A DNA stretch of 64,000 nt from G965197005 sp965197005. Its GTDB lineage: Bacteria > Pseudomonadota > Gammaproteobacteria > Pseudomonadales > Oceanobacteraceae. A model generated the notes under the pieces. It was not told where the DNA came from. It did no database searches and saw nothing but the letters and a program-made list of their open reading frames with translations. The DNA is taken from NCBI GenBank assembly GCA_965197005.1, contig OZ239982.1:992001-1056000 (forward strand), read 5' to 3'. Positions 23,737-32,366 of this stretch are shown piece after piece (the first letter of the stretch is position 1; every line of letters begins with the position of its first letter). A program made the position numbers and the translations under genes.

Positions 23737-25551
23737 ATGCACAAAACCGTTCAAAAAGTAACTCAACGTATTATCTTACGCAGTGCCAAAACACGTGCCA
23801 GTTATCTGGAGCTTTGTCAGAAATATGCCAGCCGTGGTGTTGTAAGAGAAAAATTAAGTTGTACCAATTTAGCACACACCTATGCCGCCGCACCAAGTGA
23901 TGAAAAGCGTATTTTTACTCAGCAACATAGAGCTGCAAATATTGGTATTATCAGTTCTTATAATGATATTTTATCTGCACATGCACCTTATAAAGACTAT
24001 CCAGAACAACTTAAAATAGCTCTTAAAAAAGCAGGTGGAGTAGGGCAAATGGCAGGGGGTGTTCCTGCTATGTGTGATGGTGTAACCCAAGGACAGGCGG
24101 GCATGGAGCTTTCTTTATTAAGTCGTGATGTTATTGCTTTGGCCGCCTCTGTTGGTTTGTCTCATCAGGTATTTGATGGTGTCTTGATGCTGGGTATTTG
24201 CGATAAGATTGTGCCTGGTTTATTAATGGCAGCACTACGATTTGGACATTTGCCCTGTATTTTTGTACCAGCAGGACCTATGCCTTCAGGTATTAGTAAT
24301 AGTAAAAAATCTAAGGTACGCCAGCAATATGCTCGTGGAGAAGTTGGCGATGATGCGTTGCTTAAAAGCGAGATGGGTTCTTATCACTCATCTGGTACCT
24401 GTACTTTTTATGGTACTGCCAATTCTAATCAAATTTTAATGGAATTGCTTGGTGTACAATTGCCCGGTTCTTCTTTTATTCCGCCAAATAGCACTATGCG
24501 CCATCAATTTACTGAAGAAGCAGCGCAGCGCATACTCGAGATAACCGCTTTAGGTAATAATTATAAACCAGTAGCACAGATTGTTGATGAAAAAGCACTG
24601 GTTAATGCAATGGTTGGTTTACTTGCCAGTGGCGGTTCTACTAATCATAGTATTCATTTGCTTGCTATTGCACGTATGGCAGGTGTCATACTGGACTGGC
24701 AAGATTTAGCCGAGCTTTCTGCTGTGACCCCTTTATTAACACGCATGTATCCTAATGGTTCAGCAGATATTAATGCGTTTCAAGCAGCAGGTGGAATGGG
24801 CGTATTAGTACGAGAATTAAATCAGCTGGGATTATTGCATATGGACGCAAATACGCTTTTAGATAACGGTTTACAGGATTATTTAGGGCAACCTGTTAGC
24901 ACTACAGATGGACGTATTTTATGGCAACCAGACAACGCACCAAGTCGAGATAAAAGCGTACTGGCGCATAGTAACGAACCTTTTTTACCTGAAGGCGGTA
25001 TGCGCTTGTTAGAGGGTAATTTAGGTCGTAGTATGATTAAAGTTTCCGCCATACCAGATAATCGTTGGCGATTTAGCGCCCCTGCTAAAGTATTTACCGA
25101 TCAAGAACAAGTGCTACAAGCCTATCAACAACAACAACTTAATCAAGATGTGGTAGTGGTACTTAAACAACAAGGCCCTAGGGCTAATGGCATGCCAGAG
25201 TTGCATAAGTTAATGCCAGCATTAACGAATTTACAAGAAGATGGATTTAAAGTTTTATTGGTTACAGATGGACGCTTATCTGGTGCTTCAGGTAAAATTC
25301 CTGCGGCCATTCATTTATCTCCAGAGGCATTTTCTAATGGAGCTATCGCCAAAGTAATAGACGGAGATGAAATCGCCTTAGATGCGCACCAAGGCAAGTT
25401 AGATGTATTAAGTCCAGATTTTCAGCAAAGAGCTACACCAAATATTGAGATAACCCAAAATTTAGGTGTAGGTCGAGAGTTATTTAGTAATTTAAGACAG
25501 GCTTCCAGCTCTGCGGATACGGGTGCCATTACCATGTTATGGGAGAATTAG
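23737..25551 (+). CDS. edd: Phosphogluconate dehydratase
   Basis: 604 residues, the usual length for the IlvD/Edd family. Fe-S and substrate motifs are present: NIGIISSYNDILSAHAPY, MAGGVPAMCDGVTQGQ, CDKIVPG, GTCTFYGTANSNQ, SGGSTNHS and the C-terminal VTDGRLSGASGKIP. The cluster cysteines in CDGVTQ, CDK and GTCTF are intact. It dehydrates 6-phosphogluconate to 2-keto-3-deoxy-6-phosphogluconate. It lies 1 base after pgl and 1 base before eda. Confidence 0.96.
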   Translation: MHKTVQKVTQRIILRSAKTRASYLELCQKYASRGVVREKLSCTNLAHTYAAAPSDEKRIFTQQHRAANIGIISSYNDILSAHAPYKDYPEQLKIALKKAGGVGQMAGGVPAMCDGVTQGQAGMELSLLSRDVIALAASVGLSHQVFDGVLMLGICDKIVPGLLMAALRFGHLPCIFVPAGPMPSGISNSKKSKVRQQYARGEVGDDALLKSEMGSYHSSGTCTFYGTANSNQILMELLGVQLPGSSFIPPNSTMRHQFTEEAAQRILEITALGNNYKPVAQIVDEKALVNAMVGLLASGGSTNHSIHLLAIARMAGVILDWQDLAELSAVTPLLTRMYPNGSADINAFQAAGGMGVLVRELNQLGLLHMDANTLLDNGLQDYLGQPVSTTDGRILWQPDNAPSRDKSVLAHSNEPFLPEGGMRLLEGNLGRSMIKVSAIPDNRWRFSAPAKVFTDQEQVLQAYQQQQLNQDVVVVLKQQGPRANGMPELHKLMPALTNLQEDGFKVLLVTDGRLSGASGKIPAAIHLSPEAFSNGAIAKVIDGDEIALDAHQGKLDVLSPDFQQRATPNIEITQNLGVGRELFSNLRQASSSADTGAITMLWEN

Positions 25552-25552
25552 T

Positions 25553-26161
25553 ATGTGGGATTTATGGCAAGAACGAGCAAAATCGATTGTTGCAGTGATT
25601 AGCGTTGATGATGCTGATAATGCCGTACCAATGGCGCAAGCATTGGTGGCAGGTGGCGTACGTTTATTAGAAGTAACCCTAAGAACGCCAGCAGGCTTAA
25701 AAAGCATAGAGTATATTCAGCAAGAAGTTGGCGATGCCATTATTGGTGCAGGTACAATAACCCGTGCGTTGGAATTTGAACAAGCAATCGTTGCTGGTGC
25801 ACAGTTTATTGTAACCCCTGGTATTTCTACCCCTTTATTTGACTGCGCCAGACAGTGGGGTGGGGTGTATTTACCCGGTGTTGCCAGTGCCAGCGAAGTG
25901 ATGCAAGCCAGAAATGCAGGCTTTAAGCAGCAAAAATTGTTTCCTGCTGGTGCTATTGGAGGCATCAATCTACTTAATGCCCTAGCAGGTCCTTTTCCTG
26001 ATGTGAGCTTTTGTCCTACAGGCGGTATTGGGCAACAAAACAAAGATGATTATCTGGCATTAAACAATGTCTTTGCCGTAGGGGGGAGTTGGGTTGCACC
26101 TAGCCGTTTAATTATGGAGCAAAACTGGCAAGCCATTACCGCTTTGGCCATTGCCAGTTAG
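25553..26161 (+). CDS. eda: 2-keto-3-deoxy-6-phosphogluconate aldolase
   Basis: 202 residues from ATG 25553, just behind the edd stop; an earlier in-frame ATG lies within edd and is less likely. The class I aldolase features are present: the Glu in LLEVTLRTPAG, the phosphate-binding GAGTI, and the Schiff-base Lys128 in KLFPAGAIGG. It splits KDPG to pyruvate and glyceraldehyde-3-phosphate, and many members also act on 2-keto-4-hydroxyglutarate. This completes an Entner-Doudoroff set from glucose-6-phosphate; no glucokinase or sugar-uptake gene is nearby. Confidence 0.95.
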   Translation: MWDLWQERAKSIVAVISVDDADNAVPMAQALVAGGVRLLEVTLRTPAGLKSIEYIQQEVGDAIIGAGTITRALEFEQAIVAGAQFIVTPGISTPLFDCARQWGGVYLPGVASASEVMQARNAGFKQQKLFPAGAIGGINLLNALAGPFPDVSFCPTGGIGQQNKDDYLALNNVFAVGGSWVAPSRLIMEQNWQAITALAIAS

Positions 26162-26169
26162 TCAGCTTT

Positions 26170-26194
26170 TATCATTTATCTTGTAGAAATGATA
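26170..26194. terminator. Convergent terminator after eda
   Basis: TATCATTT, 9-base loop, AAATGATA, followed by GTTTTAC on the plus strand. The stem is short (8 bp, AT-rich) and overlaps the last codons of the opposing gene, so the call is moderate. Confidence 0.45.
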
Positions 26195-27797
26195 GTTTTA
26201 CAGGTTGTAAATGACGGCTATGACGAGTTTGGCTGTGATCAAAAACCGCAAACCAAAGATAGGTTTGATTATTAAGGTCAACATCATATATTGAATGACT
26301 CTTTAATTGACGTTGTATCTCTAAATGCCAGTAGCCATTTTTCCAATAGCCATGTGCACGGACATTCCCTCTATCGCTGACACGTTTGGATTTAATTAAA
26401 ACACTTGGTAGTACGGTACCAATAGGTAGCGTATCCTTTTTTTGCGTGTAAGGCTGGGTGTCGTCCCAAGCTAACCACCAGTCTCCTTGGCTGTGAGAGT
26501 TTGTGGTTATTGAAAACTGGCTTAATTTAGCCAAATCTTCAGACTCAATGGGTAAACGCCTTGGCTTAGTAAAAGCATCTTGATGACTTTCCCAGTTCAT
26601 ACCAACACCATTCCATACTTTTGGTGGATCTTTTTGATAGCCAGCACTATAGCGTTCATAAGTACCACCTTTACGCTCTAAACGGGTAGCGGGCAAGCCT
26701 TTGGGGGCATTAATAGGTGGACCAAAATAGCTGTCATCTGCTTGATAATGCTGGTTGCTGCGTACTGCTTGCCAGTGCCATAAATCATATATTTTACCAT
26801 TATTGCTATAGTGATAACCTCGCCCATTTAATACCTCTGGCTGATGGCTTAAAGGACGGCTACCAAGATGAATACTGCGACTAGCGGCAAGTGCATCTCC
26901 ACTGGCCAATAAAATAGCAAATTTATCTTCATAAAATTGGTTTTCATCAGCAAAGAGGAAACCCGTTTTTTGAATTTGCCAACCTTGCTTGGTCTTTATT
27001 AATGGTAAATGCTGCAAACTGCGTGTTGGATCTTGCCAAGTAATATATAAGTAGATATTTTTATGATTATACATTGCTTGCACACTCACACGGGATTTTC
27101 CATTATTAAGATGAGCGCCATGTTGGGTGAGTACCTGAATTTTAGGCGCATACTGCCAGTCAGCCTCATTTGCATAACCGTCTATAATTACTTGATTTTC
27201 AGTGTAATATACAGGTAGCTTGCTGGCATGGGTCAATAATAAAAATAACCCAAAAGAAAAACTGACAACCAAAATAATAACGCTAACAGTCAAAAATTTA
27301 AGTTTGCTTGTTGGACGCACAATACGCAACATCTGGTATGCACCACGGTGCTTAATATGTGCAACCAGATGCAATAATATAAATGCTAAATAACCATAAG
27401 CACATAAGAGGTGCACATTATTTATTTTAACATCAATAAGCTGCAATATTCCGCTGACTAAAGACCCCAAGATTAACAATAACAGCAAGGCATAAGCAAT
27501 GCTCTCAATAGGTCGTTTAGAAAATGTTTTAAACTGCAATAGATAACGGATTTGACCTCTGCGTTTATACCAATAATACAGATAAGCCAGCAATAAACTG
27601 ACTAGCAATAAACCAGAAATGCTATGTAACACCCACATATTACCCTGTGGCAATAAATGCTTAACAGCCACTAAGGTATCAATTTGATCAGACTGTATTC
27701 GCAACCCTGAGAGAAAATTAAAAATAATCAACACAACCCCTAGGCTATGTAACATAACTAAGGTAGCAGGGCTTTTAGGAATAGATTGCAGTTGCAC
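26172..27797 (-). CDS. Cytochrome b561-like membrane domain fused to an ethylbenzene-dehydrogenase-type haem-binding domain
   Basis: 541 residues. The N-terminal ~190 residues contain about five membrane helices with His pairs (LHSLG at ~16, LHSISG at ~58, and His in LLCAYGYLAFILLHLVAH), as in di-haem cytochrome b561 proteins. The rest is a periplasmic beta-sandwich (VIIDGYANEADWQYAPKIQVLTQHG..., MYNHKNIYLYITWQDPTRS, ...YWHLEIQRQL) of the family found in the gamma subunit of ethylbenzene/DMSO-type dehydrogenases, which binds haem b. It would move electrons between quinone and a periplasmic partner; the partner is unknown. GTG start at 27797 without a strong ribosome site. Same strand as, and 44 bases after, the phosphatase-like gene. 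Confidence 0.7.
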   Translation of the reverse strand: MQLQSIPKSPATLVMLHSLGVVLIIFNFLSGLRIQSDQIDTLVAVKHLLPQGNMWVLHSISGLLLVSLLLAYLYYWYKRRGQIRYLLQFKTFSKRPIESIAYALLLLLILGSLVSGILQLIDVKINNVHLLCAYGYLAFILLHLVAHIKHRGAYQMLRIVRPTSKLKFLTVSVIILVVSFSFGLFLLLTHASKLPVYYTENQVIIDGYANEADWQYAPKIQVLTQHGAHLNNGKSRVSVQAMYNHKNIYLYITWQDPTRSLQHLPLIKTKQGWQIQKTGFLFADENQFYEDKFAILLASGDALAASRSIHLGSRPLSHQPEVLNGRGYHYSNNGKIYDLWHWQAVRSNQHYQADDSYFGPPINAPKGLPATRLERKGGTYERYSAGYQKDPPKVWNGVGMNWESHQDAFTKPRRLPIESEDLAKLSQFSITTNSHSQGDWWLAWDDTQPYTQKKDTLPIGTVLPSVLIKSKRVSDRGNVRAHGYWKNGYWHLEIQRQLKSHSIYDVDLNNQTYLWFAVFDHSQTRHSRHLQPVKLSFLQDK

Positions 27798-27841
27798 AAT
27801 AAAAACGCATAACCTAAATAGATTATGCGTCTCCTTTTTGA

Positions 27842-30445
27842 TTATGGTGTAGGCGCATTAAAAGGAATGCTAATTGTCTTACCAATATTAGGCGTTGTAT
27901 GCAAAGTAATACCAGCAGGTAACCCCATAGGCTCACTTTGTTTGCGCTCTTTGACTCCCGATACATAGTTAATGGTTTTGTCTTCGTGGTTTTTTTCAGC
28001 AATTTTAATGACACTAATATCAAGCCTTGCAGGTTGATTATTTATAGCAGGATAGACGCGATTAAGTTTAATCTGATTAAAACGACCGCTATTGATAGTC
28101 CAACTTTTATTATCATTAGCATCGCGTGGACTTGCTCCCCAGCTACCTTCGCCCACGTGCATAATGCCTCTTTTATCATCACGAATAAAGCCTTCATCAC
28201 CGGCTTCACCTTCATGTGCAAGGCGAATAGGATAAGTAAAAGAATGAATGTGGGTATCACTTTCATAGGCAACCTGTATTTTGTATTGCTCAAAGATTTT
28301 AGCCCAAGCCTGTACCAGATGCGTTCCTTCGCTTTTACTGCTGGTATGTGGTCGCATGGGTTTATGATACCCCGCCACCTTAAAGGTATGAGCCTGTACA
28401 AAATCTTGTGCTAGCGTATCTTTTAACCATCGACTCTGCTCTTTATCTTGCTTAGATCGTAGCATTGTTGCCAGCTCAGAATTTAAACTGACAAGATACA
28501 ATAAGTTACCGCCAAAAGAATAACCATTGTAGGCAATATTCTGTTTTTCATAAATATTTGAATTACCAATATCAAATAACTTATACAAGACCTCAAAATC
28601 ACCATTTTCATGATTGCCATGTACTGCAATAATAGGATAAACACGACCATCTTGTGAGCGAGTCAGTGTTGACCAATCATCTAACCACTGCTGCCATCTT
28701 TGGCTGTTTAAACCCAAGCCACTATTAAAATCTCCTGTAAAAAGAACAAATAAAGGACGAACTTTAGCAACCATTTGATTAGACCAACGACCAACCTCTA
28801 ACGCACTACCGCTACTTTTAGTATCGCCACCTGATATATAGCTAAAAGCCTTAGGACGATTAGGCGCGGTACGAAACCAGCTACATTGGCTAGTGCCATG
28901 CTCATTTTTAATAATAAAGCGATAGGCCGTATCTGCCTTCAGGTTAGTTAAACGTGCTTTATAAGTATGCATAGCATAATCACGATTATTCAATTGAGGT
29001 GTTTGTAGGCTCTTGTACTGACGAGGATCGCTTGGACATTTGTCTGCTTGATACTCATCATAATAAACGGTCGCTTGACTGCTTTCTTTCTGATTCCAAA
29101 TTATTGATATGGTACTACTTGGATCATCACGCCAAGCAAGGCGTATTTTATCTATGCTATTAAGGCTGCTGGCATTGGTGTATTCCACCACTAACTTAGG
29201 CGCCGCATCAGGGCCGCTTTCAAAAGGCTCAGCGGTTCTTGTGCCAGTGCCTTTAATTAAAAAACTCACTGCATTGCCTAATTGCCATTTAGGATTATCC
29301 ACCAACTCTTGCAGCATAAGGCTTAAATCTGGAGTGCGCTGTAGCTTGCCAGATTCTTTTAGCACCACCCATTTTTTATCACTTTGCCATAGCACTTTAC
29401 TTTTGCTCAATATACGTTCACTTAAATTATTATCATCATTATCAAAAGGCAATGCATTATCCGTTTTCTCTGCATATAAGGTCACTTTAAAAGGATTGGC
29501 ATTTTTAGCCTCATCTTGGGTAAACTGAATATAAGCACGATGAATTTTAGATTTAGGGGTAATATTAATATTAGGAAAACGAATACCCACCAGCTGAGCT
29601 GAATTTTTATCCTCACTTTCCCAACCTAGCTCCAAATCAGAGCCATTAGTAATGACCTTATGTGTGGTTAGATTTTCTTCTGCATCATCATTACTGGAAC
29701 GAGGTTTAAATGCTTGGAAATTAGCAAGTTTTACAACTAAAGTAGGGGCCAAATCTTTGACCTCTAAGGTTTTTAAGGAACTTTCGTAAGAATGGGCATA
29801 ACGCACATTATCGCCAGTTAAAATAAAACTCACAGCATTACCTGAACGCCAACTGGATTTATTTACAATCTGCTGTAATAACACAGTTAAATTTGGACTG
29901 CGCTGTTGTTCTCCATTCTCATTTACTTTATCCCACGCCGACTGAATACGCCAACTCACCTCATTGGCTAAGCGTTTGCGGCTTGAAATGTTTTCATTGC
30001 TACTACTAAAAGGTGCTGAATTATCGCTATCTTCAATCGCAATGCTCAGGTTATTATCTTGGGTTGAATTATTTTTGCCATGTGCAGAAAACTGCAAATA
30101 CGCACTGGTAACCACACTCCCTTTAGGAATTTTAATATCACGGAAACGCAATCCCAATAAAGCATTATTATGGCTACCAAGAGTCAATGATTTATCGTCT
30201 AAAACCACACTGCCATCAAACGCATTCTCTTGGGCATCATCGTCAGCATTTTCAATAATATAACTGCGATTTTGCTCTCTGGTTATTGCTGCTTGTTGAA
30301 CAGGAGGATTAAGGCCACTGCCATTAATTGAATGATTATTTGCAATAGGTGCAGCACGATGAGCGGTAGAACTGCCATCACTACAGGCAGTCAAAAGCCC
30401 AAAGCTGCTAATCAATAAGATAAAAACCAAGTACGGAAAGTGCAT
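27842..30445 (-). CDS. Purple-acid-phosphatase-like metallophosphoesterase lipoprotein
   Basis: 867 residues. The signal peptide has lipobox LTAC (Cys21), so it is membrane-anchored and envelope-facing. Two consecutive beta modules follow (about residues 60-240 and 255-425). Both start from an Asp-rich 'NADDDAQEN'/'SSNDDAEEN' motif and end in 'GNAVSF(I/L)...TG', resembling DNRLRE/CBM-like cell-surface modules. Next comes a fibronectin-III-like purple acid phosphatase N-domain (~430-540). The metallophosphoesterase domain follows, with GDTKS, TGDFNSG, HGNHENGD, AGYHKPMRPH and SDTHIHS supplying the metal ligands. It probably releases phosphate from extracellular organophosphates or nucleotides. 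ATG 30445 has AGGAG at good spacing. Confidence 0.8.
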   Translation of the reverse strand: MHFPYLVFILLISSFGLLTACSDGSSTAHRAAPIANNHSINGSGLNPPVQQAAITREQNRSYIIENADDDAQENAFDGSVVLDDKSLTLGSHNNALLGLRFRDIKIPKGSVVTSAYLQFSAHGKNNSTQDNNLSIAIEDSDNSAPFSSSNENISSRKRLANEVSWRIQSAWDKVNENGEQQRSPNLTVLLQQIVNKSSWRSGNAVSFILTGDNVRYAHSYESSLKTLEVKDLAPTLVVKLANFQAFKPRSSNDDAEENLTTHKVITNGSDLELGWESEDKNSAQLVGIRFPNINITPKSKIHRAYIQFTQDEAKNANPFKVTLYAEKTDNALPFDNDDNNLSERILSKSKVLWQSDKKWVVLKESGKLQRTPDLSLMLQELVDNPKWQLGNAVSFLIKGTGTRTAEPFESGPDAAPKLVVEYTNASSLNSIDKIRLAWRDDPSSTISIIWNQKESSQATVYYDEYQADKCPSDPRQYKSLQTPQLNNRDYAMHTYKARLTNLKADTAYRFIIKNEHGTSQCSWFRTAPNRPKAFSYISGGDTKSSGSALEVGRWSNQMVAKVRPLFVLFTGDFNSGLGLNSQRWQQWLDDWSTLTRSQDGRVYPIIAVHGNHENGDFEVLYKLFDIGNSNIYEKQNIAYNGYSFGGNLLYLVSLNSELATMLRSKQDKEQSRWLKDTLAQDFVQAHTFKVAGYHKPMRPHTSSKSEGTHLVQAWAKIFEQYKIQVAYESDTHIHSFTYPIRLAHEGEAGDEGFIRDDKRGIMHVGEGSWGASPRDANDNKSWTINSGRFNQIKLNRVYPAINNQPARLDISVIKIAEKNHEDKTINYVSGVKERKQSEPMGLPAGITLHTTPNIGKTISIPFNAPTP

Positions 30446-30771
30446 GTGAGACTCCTATAAAATACGATTGTTTAGTATATGTGAATAATATGACAGAATT
30501 ATGTCAAAACACATTTATTTTTATTTTAATAAGGCATTAAATCCGAAACATATCGACCGCTATTATACATATTAATCGAACGTTTTGTTAAAAAAATAAT
30601 CATAATACCAGTCTGCCCACTTTTTATTCACCTTATTAGCTAAGCAACAGCAAAACAAAGCAGATATTTTAAATTTGAAAAGATAAAGCAAAAAGCTAAA
30701 TAAATACTTTTTACAGCCGATAACAAGTTCACTTAATCTAACTAATTTATCTTTATTAAAAGGAAAGCCTG
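30446..30771. other. Intergenic region, left border of the A/B array
   Basis: 326 bases between two divergent genes. The left ~240 bases are AT-rich and unique, presumably carrying the phosphatase promoter; I see no gene there. From about 30690 onward the sequence is the same as upstream of the other two A genes and contains the sigma-28 promoter, so the array border lies at about 30690. Confidence 0.6.
30697..30723 (+). promoter_or_regulatory. Sigma-28 (FliA) promoter of A1
   Basis: TAAA at 30697 and a perfect GCCGATAA at 30716-30723. The start-to-start distance is 19 bases, exactly that of the FliA consensus TAAAGTTT-N11-GCCGATAA. It lies about 48 bases upstream of the A1 start codon, leaving room for a transcription start and the AAAAGGAA ribosome site. 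Confidence 0.8.
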
Positions 30772-32325
30772 ATGAAGATTAATCCTAATATGGTTACAGC
30801 CTATCAAACGAATACCCAAGCGGCGGTCAAGCCTAAAGCTGTACAAGAAAATACTAAACAAGCAGAAAAAATCGAACCCAACTTAAGCACAGATAACAAA
30901 GTGGTTAAGTTTGATATAGAAAAAAAGGCACAGGCATTAAAAGCAAGCGCACTTGATATTGTTAAGCACTACGCAGCAGATCGCAAAGCCGCCATTACAA
31001 GCTTATCTAACTCATTACGGTTATTTGAAAAACACCAAGCAAAGTATGGCAATGCATTTGATATTTATATGCAAGACGGTGTGATTAAAATTAGCAGTGA
31101 CAAAATAGATGATGCCAAAAAAGCACAGTTAGAGTCTGAAATAAACCAAGATAAAGAATTAGTCGATGCCTTTAACCAACTTCACGATGCCACCTTAAAC
31201 ATCTACAATGCTCAAGTAAAACTACGTCATTTAACTTACAGCTACAAAGACAAAAAAACACAGATTAGCTACCCTAAAGACGATACATTAAGAGAGAAAA
31301 AAGACCTAGAAGGCAAGCTCAAACTCATAAGAGCAGGTCAAAAATTTATTGAGTACTCACCTGATGGAGTGCAAAAACTCAACACCTCATTACTCAATAA
31401 GGTTGAAAAAGCCCATGCGTTCAGTCAAGCCCATAGCAGAGAAGCCCGTAATATGGCAGCGCAATACCATGATTTTAAAGAGCGGTCTTTTCTTTATGAG
31501 TATCATTCTGCGGTGGTAGAGTTTGATAACGTAACTCATGATATTGCTCGTTCTTTAGGGGTAGAGGGCGTGACTGTTAAGAGCCTTAATATCAATGCTG
31601 CAATGAATATTTATTCTTCTTTTTATGCCAAAATTGACGTTGATAGACCCAAACCTGAATTAGAAAAAGCCATTAAACAGGCAGAACATCTACCCGATGA
31701 CGCCAAATTGCAACCCAACCCTGAAGATTTTAAGAATGTTTATTTGCAACGTGGTTATATTGATTGGAATAAATCTGATTTTAAATTCCACGAATACCTG
31801 ATAAAAAGATTAGCAATCTTAGACCAAGCAGATGGTCTTGGTGATGCGCTTGCCGCTTCTATTACCCAATTTAATAAAACTCTAGATAAGGAGCTGTTAA
31901 AAGGGCGCTATTTGTTTTTAGATAAAGACGATATAGATTTGCAATTAAAAGAAGGTAAGTTGGTTGTTATAGGTGATAACATTAAAGAAGAAGATAAGGT
32001 TGAGCTGGCAAAAACACTTACTGAAGATACCGATATTAAAGAGGCGTTCACAATGACACTCAACTACATTAAAGATACCTATAACGCAATAAAGACGATG
32101 AGTTATATTAGTAAACATGGCAATAATAAGGGCATGCAAGAAAAATCAATAGACAGCTTTGCAGGCTATAGTTTTAAAGAAATGATAAATAAAATAAAAA
32201 ACAATGTTCATCTCGATCATTCTAAATTTTCAGTCGATGTACTGCTTGATACAGGTCTATTTTTTATTCATATTCCTAAGCATGGTAATCGTATAGAAGA
32301 GTGGTTAACGGAAGATTGGGTATAG
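30772..32325 (+). CDS. Array gene A, copy 1: conserved N-terminus, variable C-terminus
   Basis: 517 residues, no signal peptide or membrane segment. Residues 1-45 look disordered (Gln/Thr/Lys-rich), as in flagellar-type export substrates. The rest is mostly charged helices. Residues 1-321 are nearly identical in the three A copies; residues 322-517 vary. A ~56-residue module occurs twice without gaps: FDIYMQDGVIKISSDKIDD (from ~96) in the constant part and IDLQLKEGKLVVIGDNIKE (from ~391) in the variable part, each followed by a helix ending ...AF....... The variable end closely resembles that of A3 but not A2. It is expressed from a sigma-28 promoter and faces gene B1 tail to tail. I do not recognise the family. 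Confidence 0.85.
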   Translation: MKINPNMVTAYQTNTQAAVKPKAVQENTKQAEKIEPNLSTDNKVVKFDIEKKAQALKASALDIVKHYAADRKAAITSLSNSLRLFEKHQAKYGNAFDIYMQDGVIKISSDKIDDAKKAQLESEINQDKELVDAFNQLHDATLNIYNAQVKLRHLTYSYKDKKTQISYPKDDTLREKKDLEGKLKLIRAGQKFIEYSPDGVQKLNTSLLNKVEKAHAFSQAHSREARNMAAQYHDFKERSFLYEYHSAVVEFDNVTHDIARSLGVEGVTVKSLNINAAMNIYSSFYAKIDVDRPKPELEKAIKQAEHLPDDAKLQPNPEDFKNVYLQRGYIDWNKSDFKFHEYLIKRLAILDQADGLGDALAASITQFNKTLDKELLKGRYLFLDKDDIDLQLKEGKLVVIGDNIKEEDKVELAKTLTEDTDIKEAFTMTLNYIKDTYNAIKTMSYISKHGNNKGMQEKSIDSFAGYSFKEMINKIKNNVHLDHSKFSVDVLLDTGLFFIHIPKHGNRIEEWLTEDWV

Positions 32326-32327
32326 GT

Positions 32328-32357
32328 CACTCCAAGTCAGCATTCTAACTTGGAGTG
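32328..32357. terminator. Terminator between A1 and B1
   Basis: Perfect 10-bp stem CACTCCAAGT / ACTTGGAGTG with a 10-base loop, followed by GGTTTGCTTTT. It starts 3 bases after the A1 stop and 10 bases before the B1 stop, so it serves both convergent genes. It differs from the hairpin in the next unit. Confidence 0.75.
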
Positions 32358-32366
32358 GGTTTGCTT

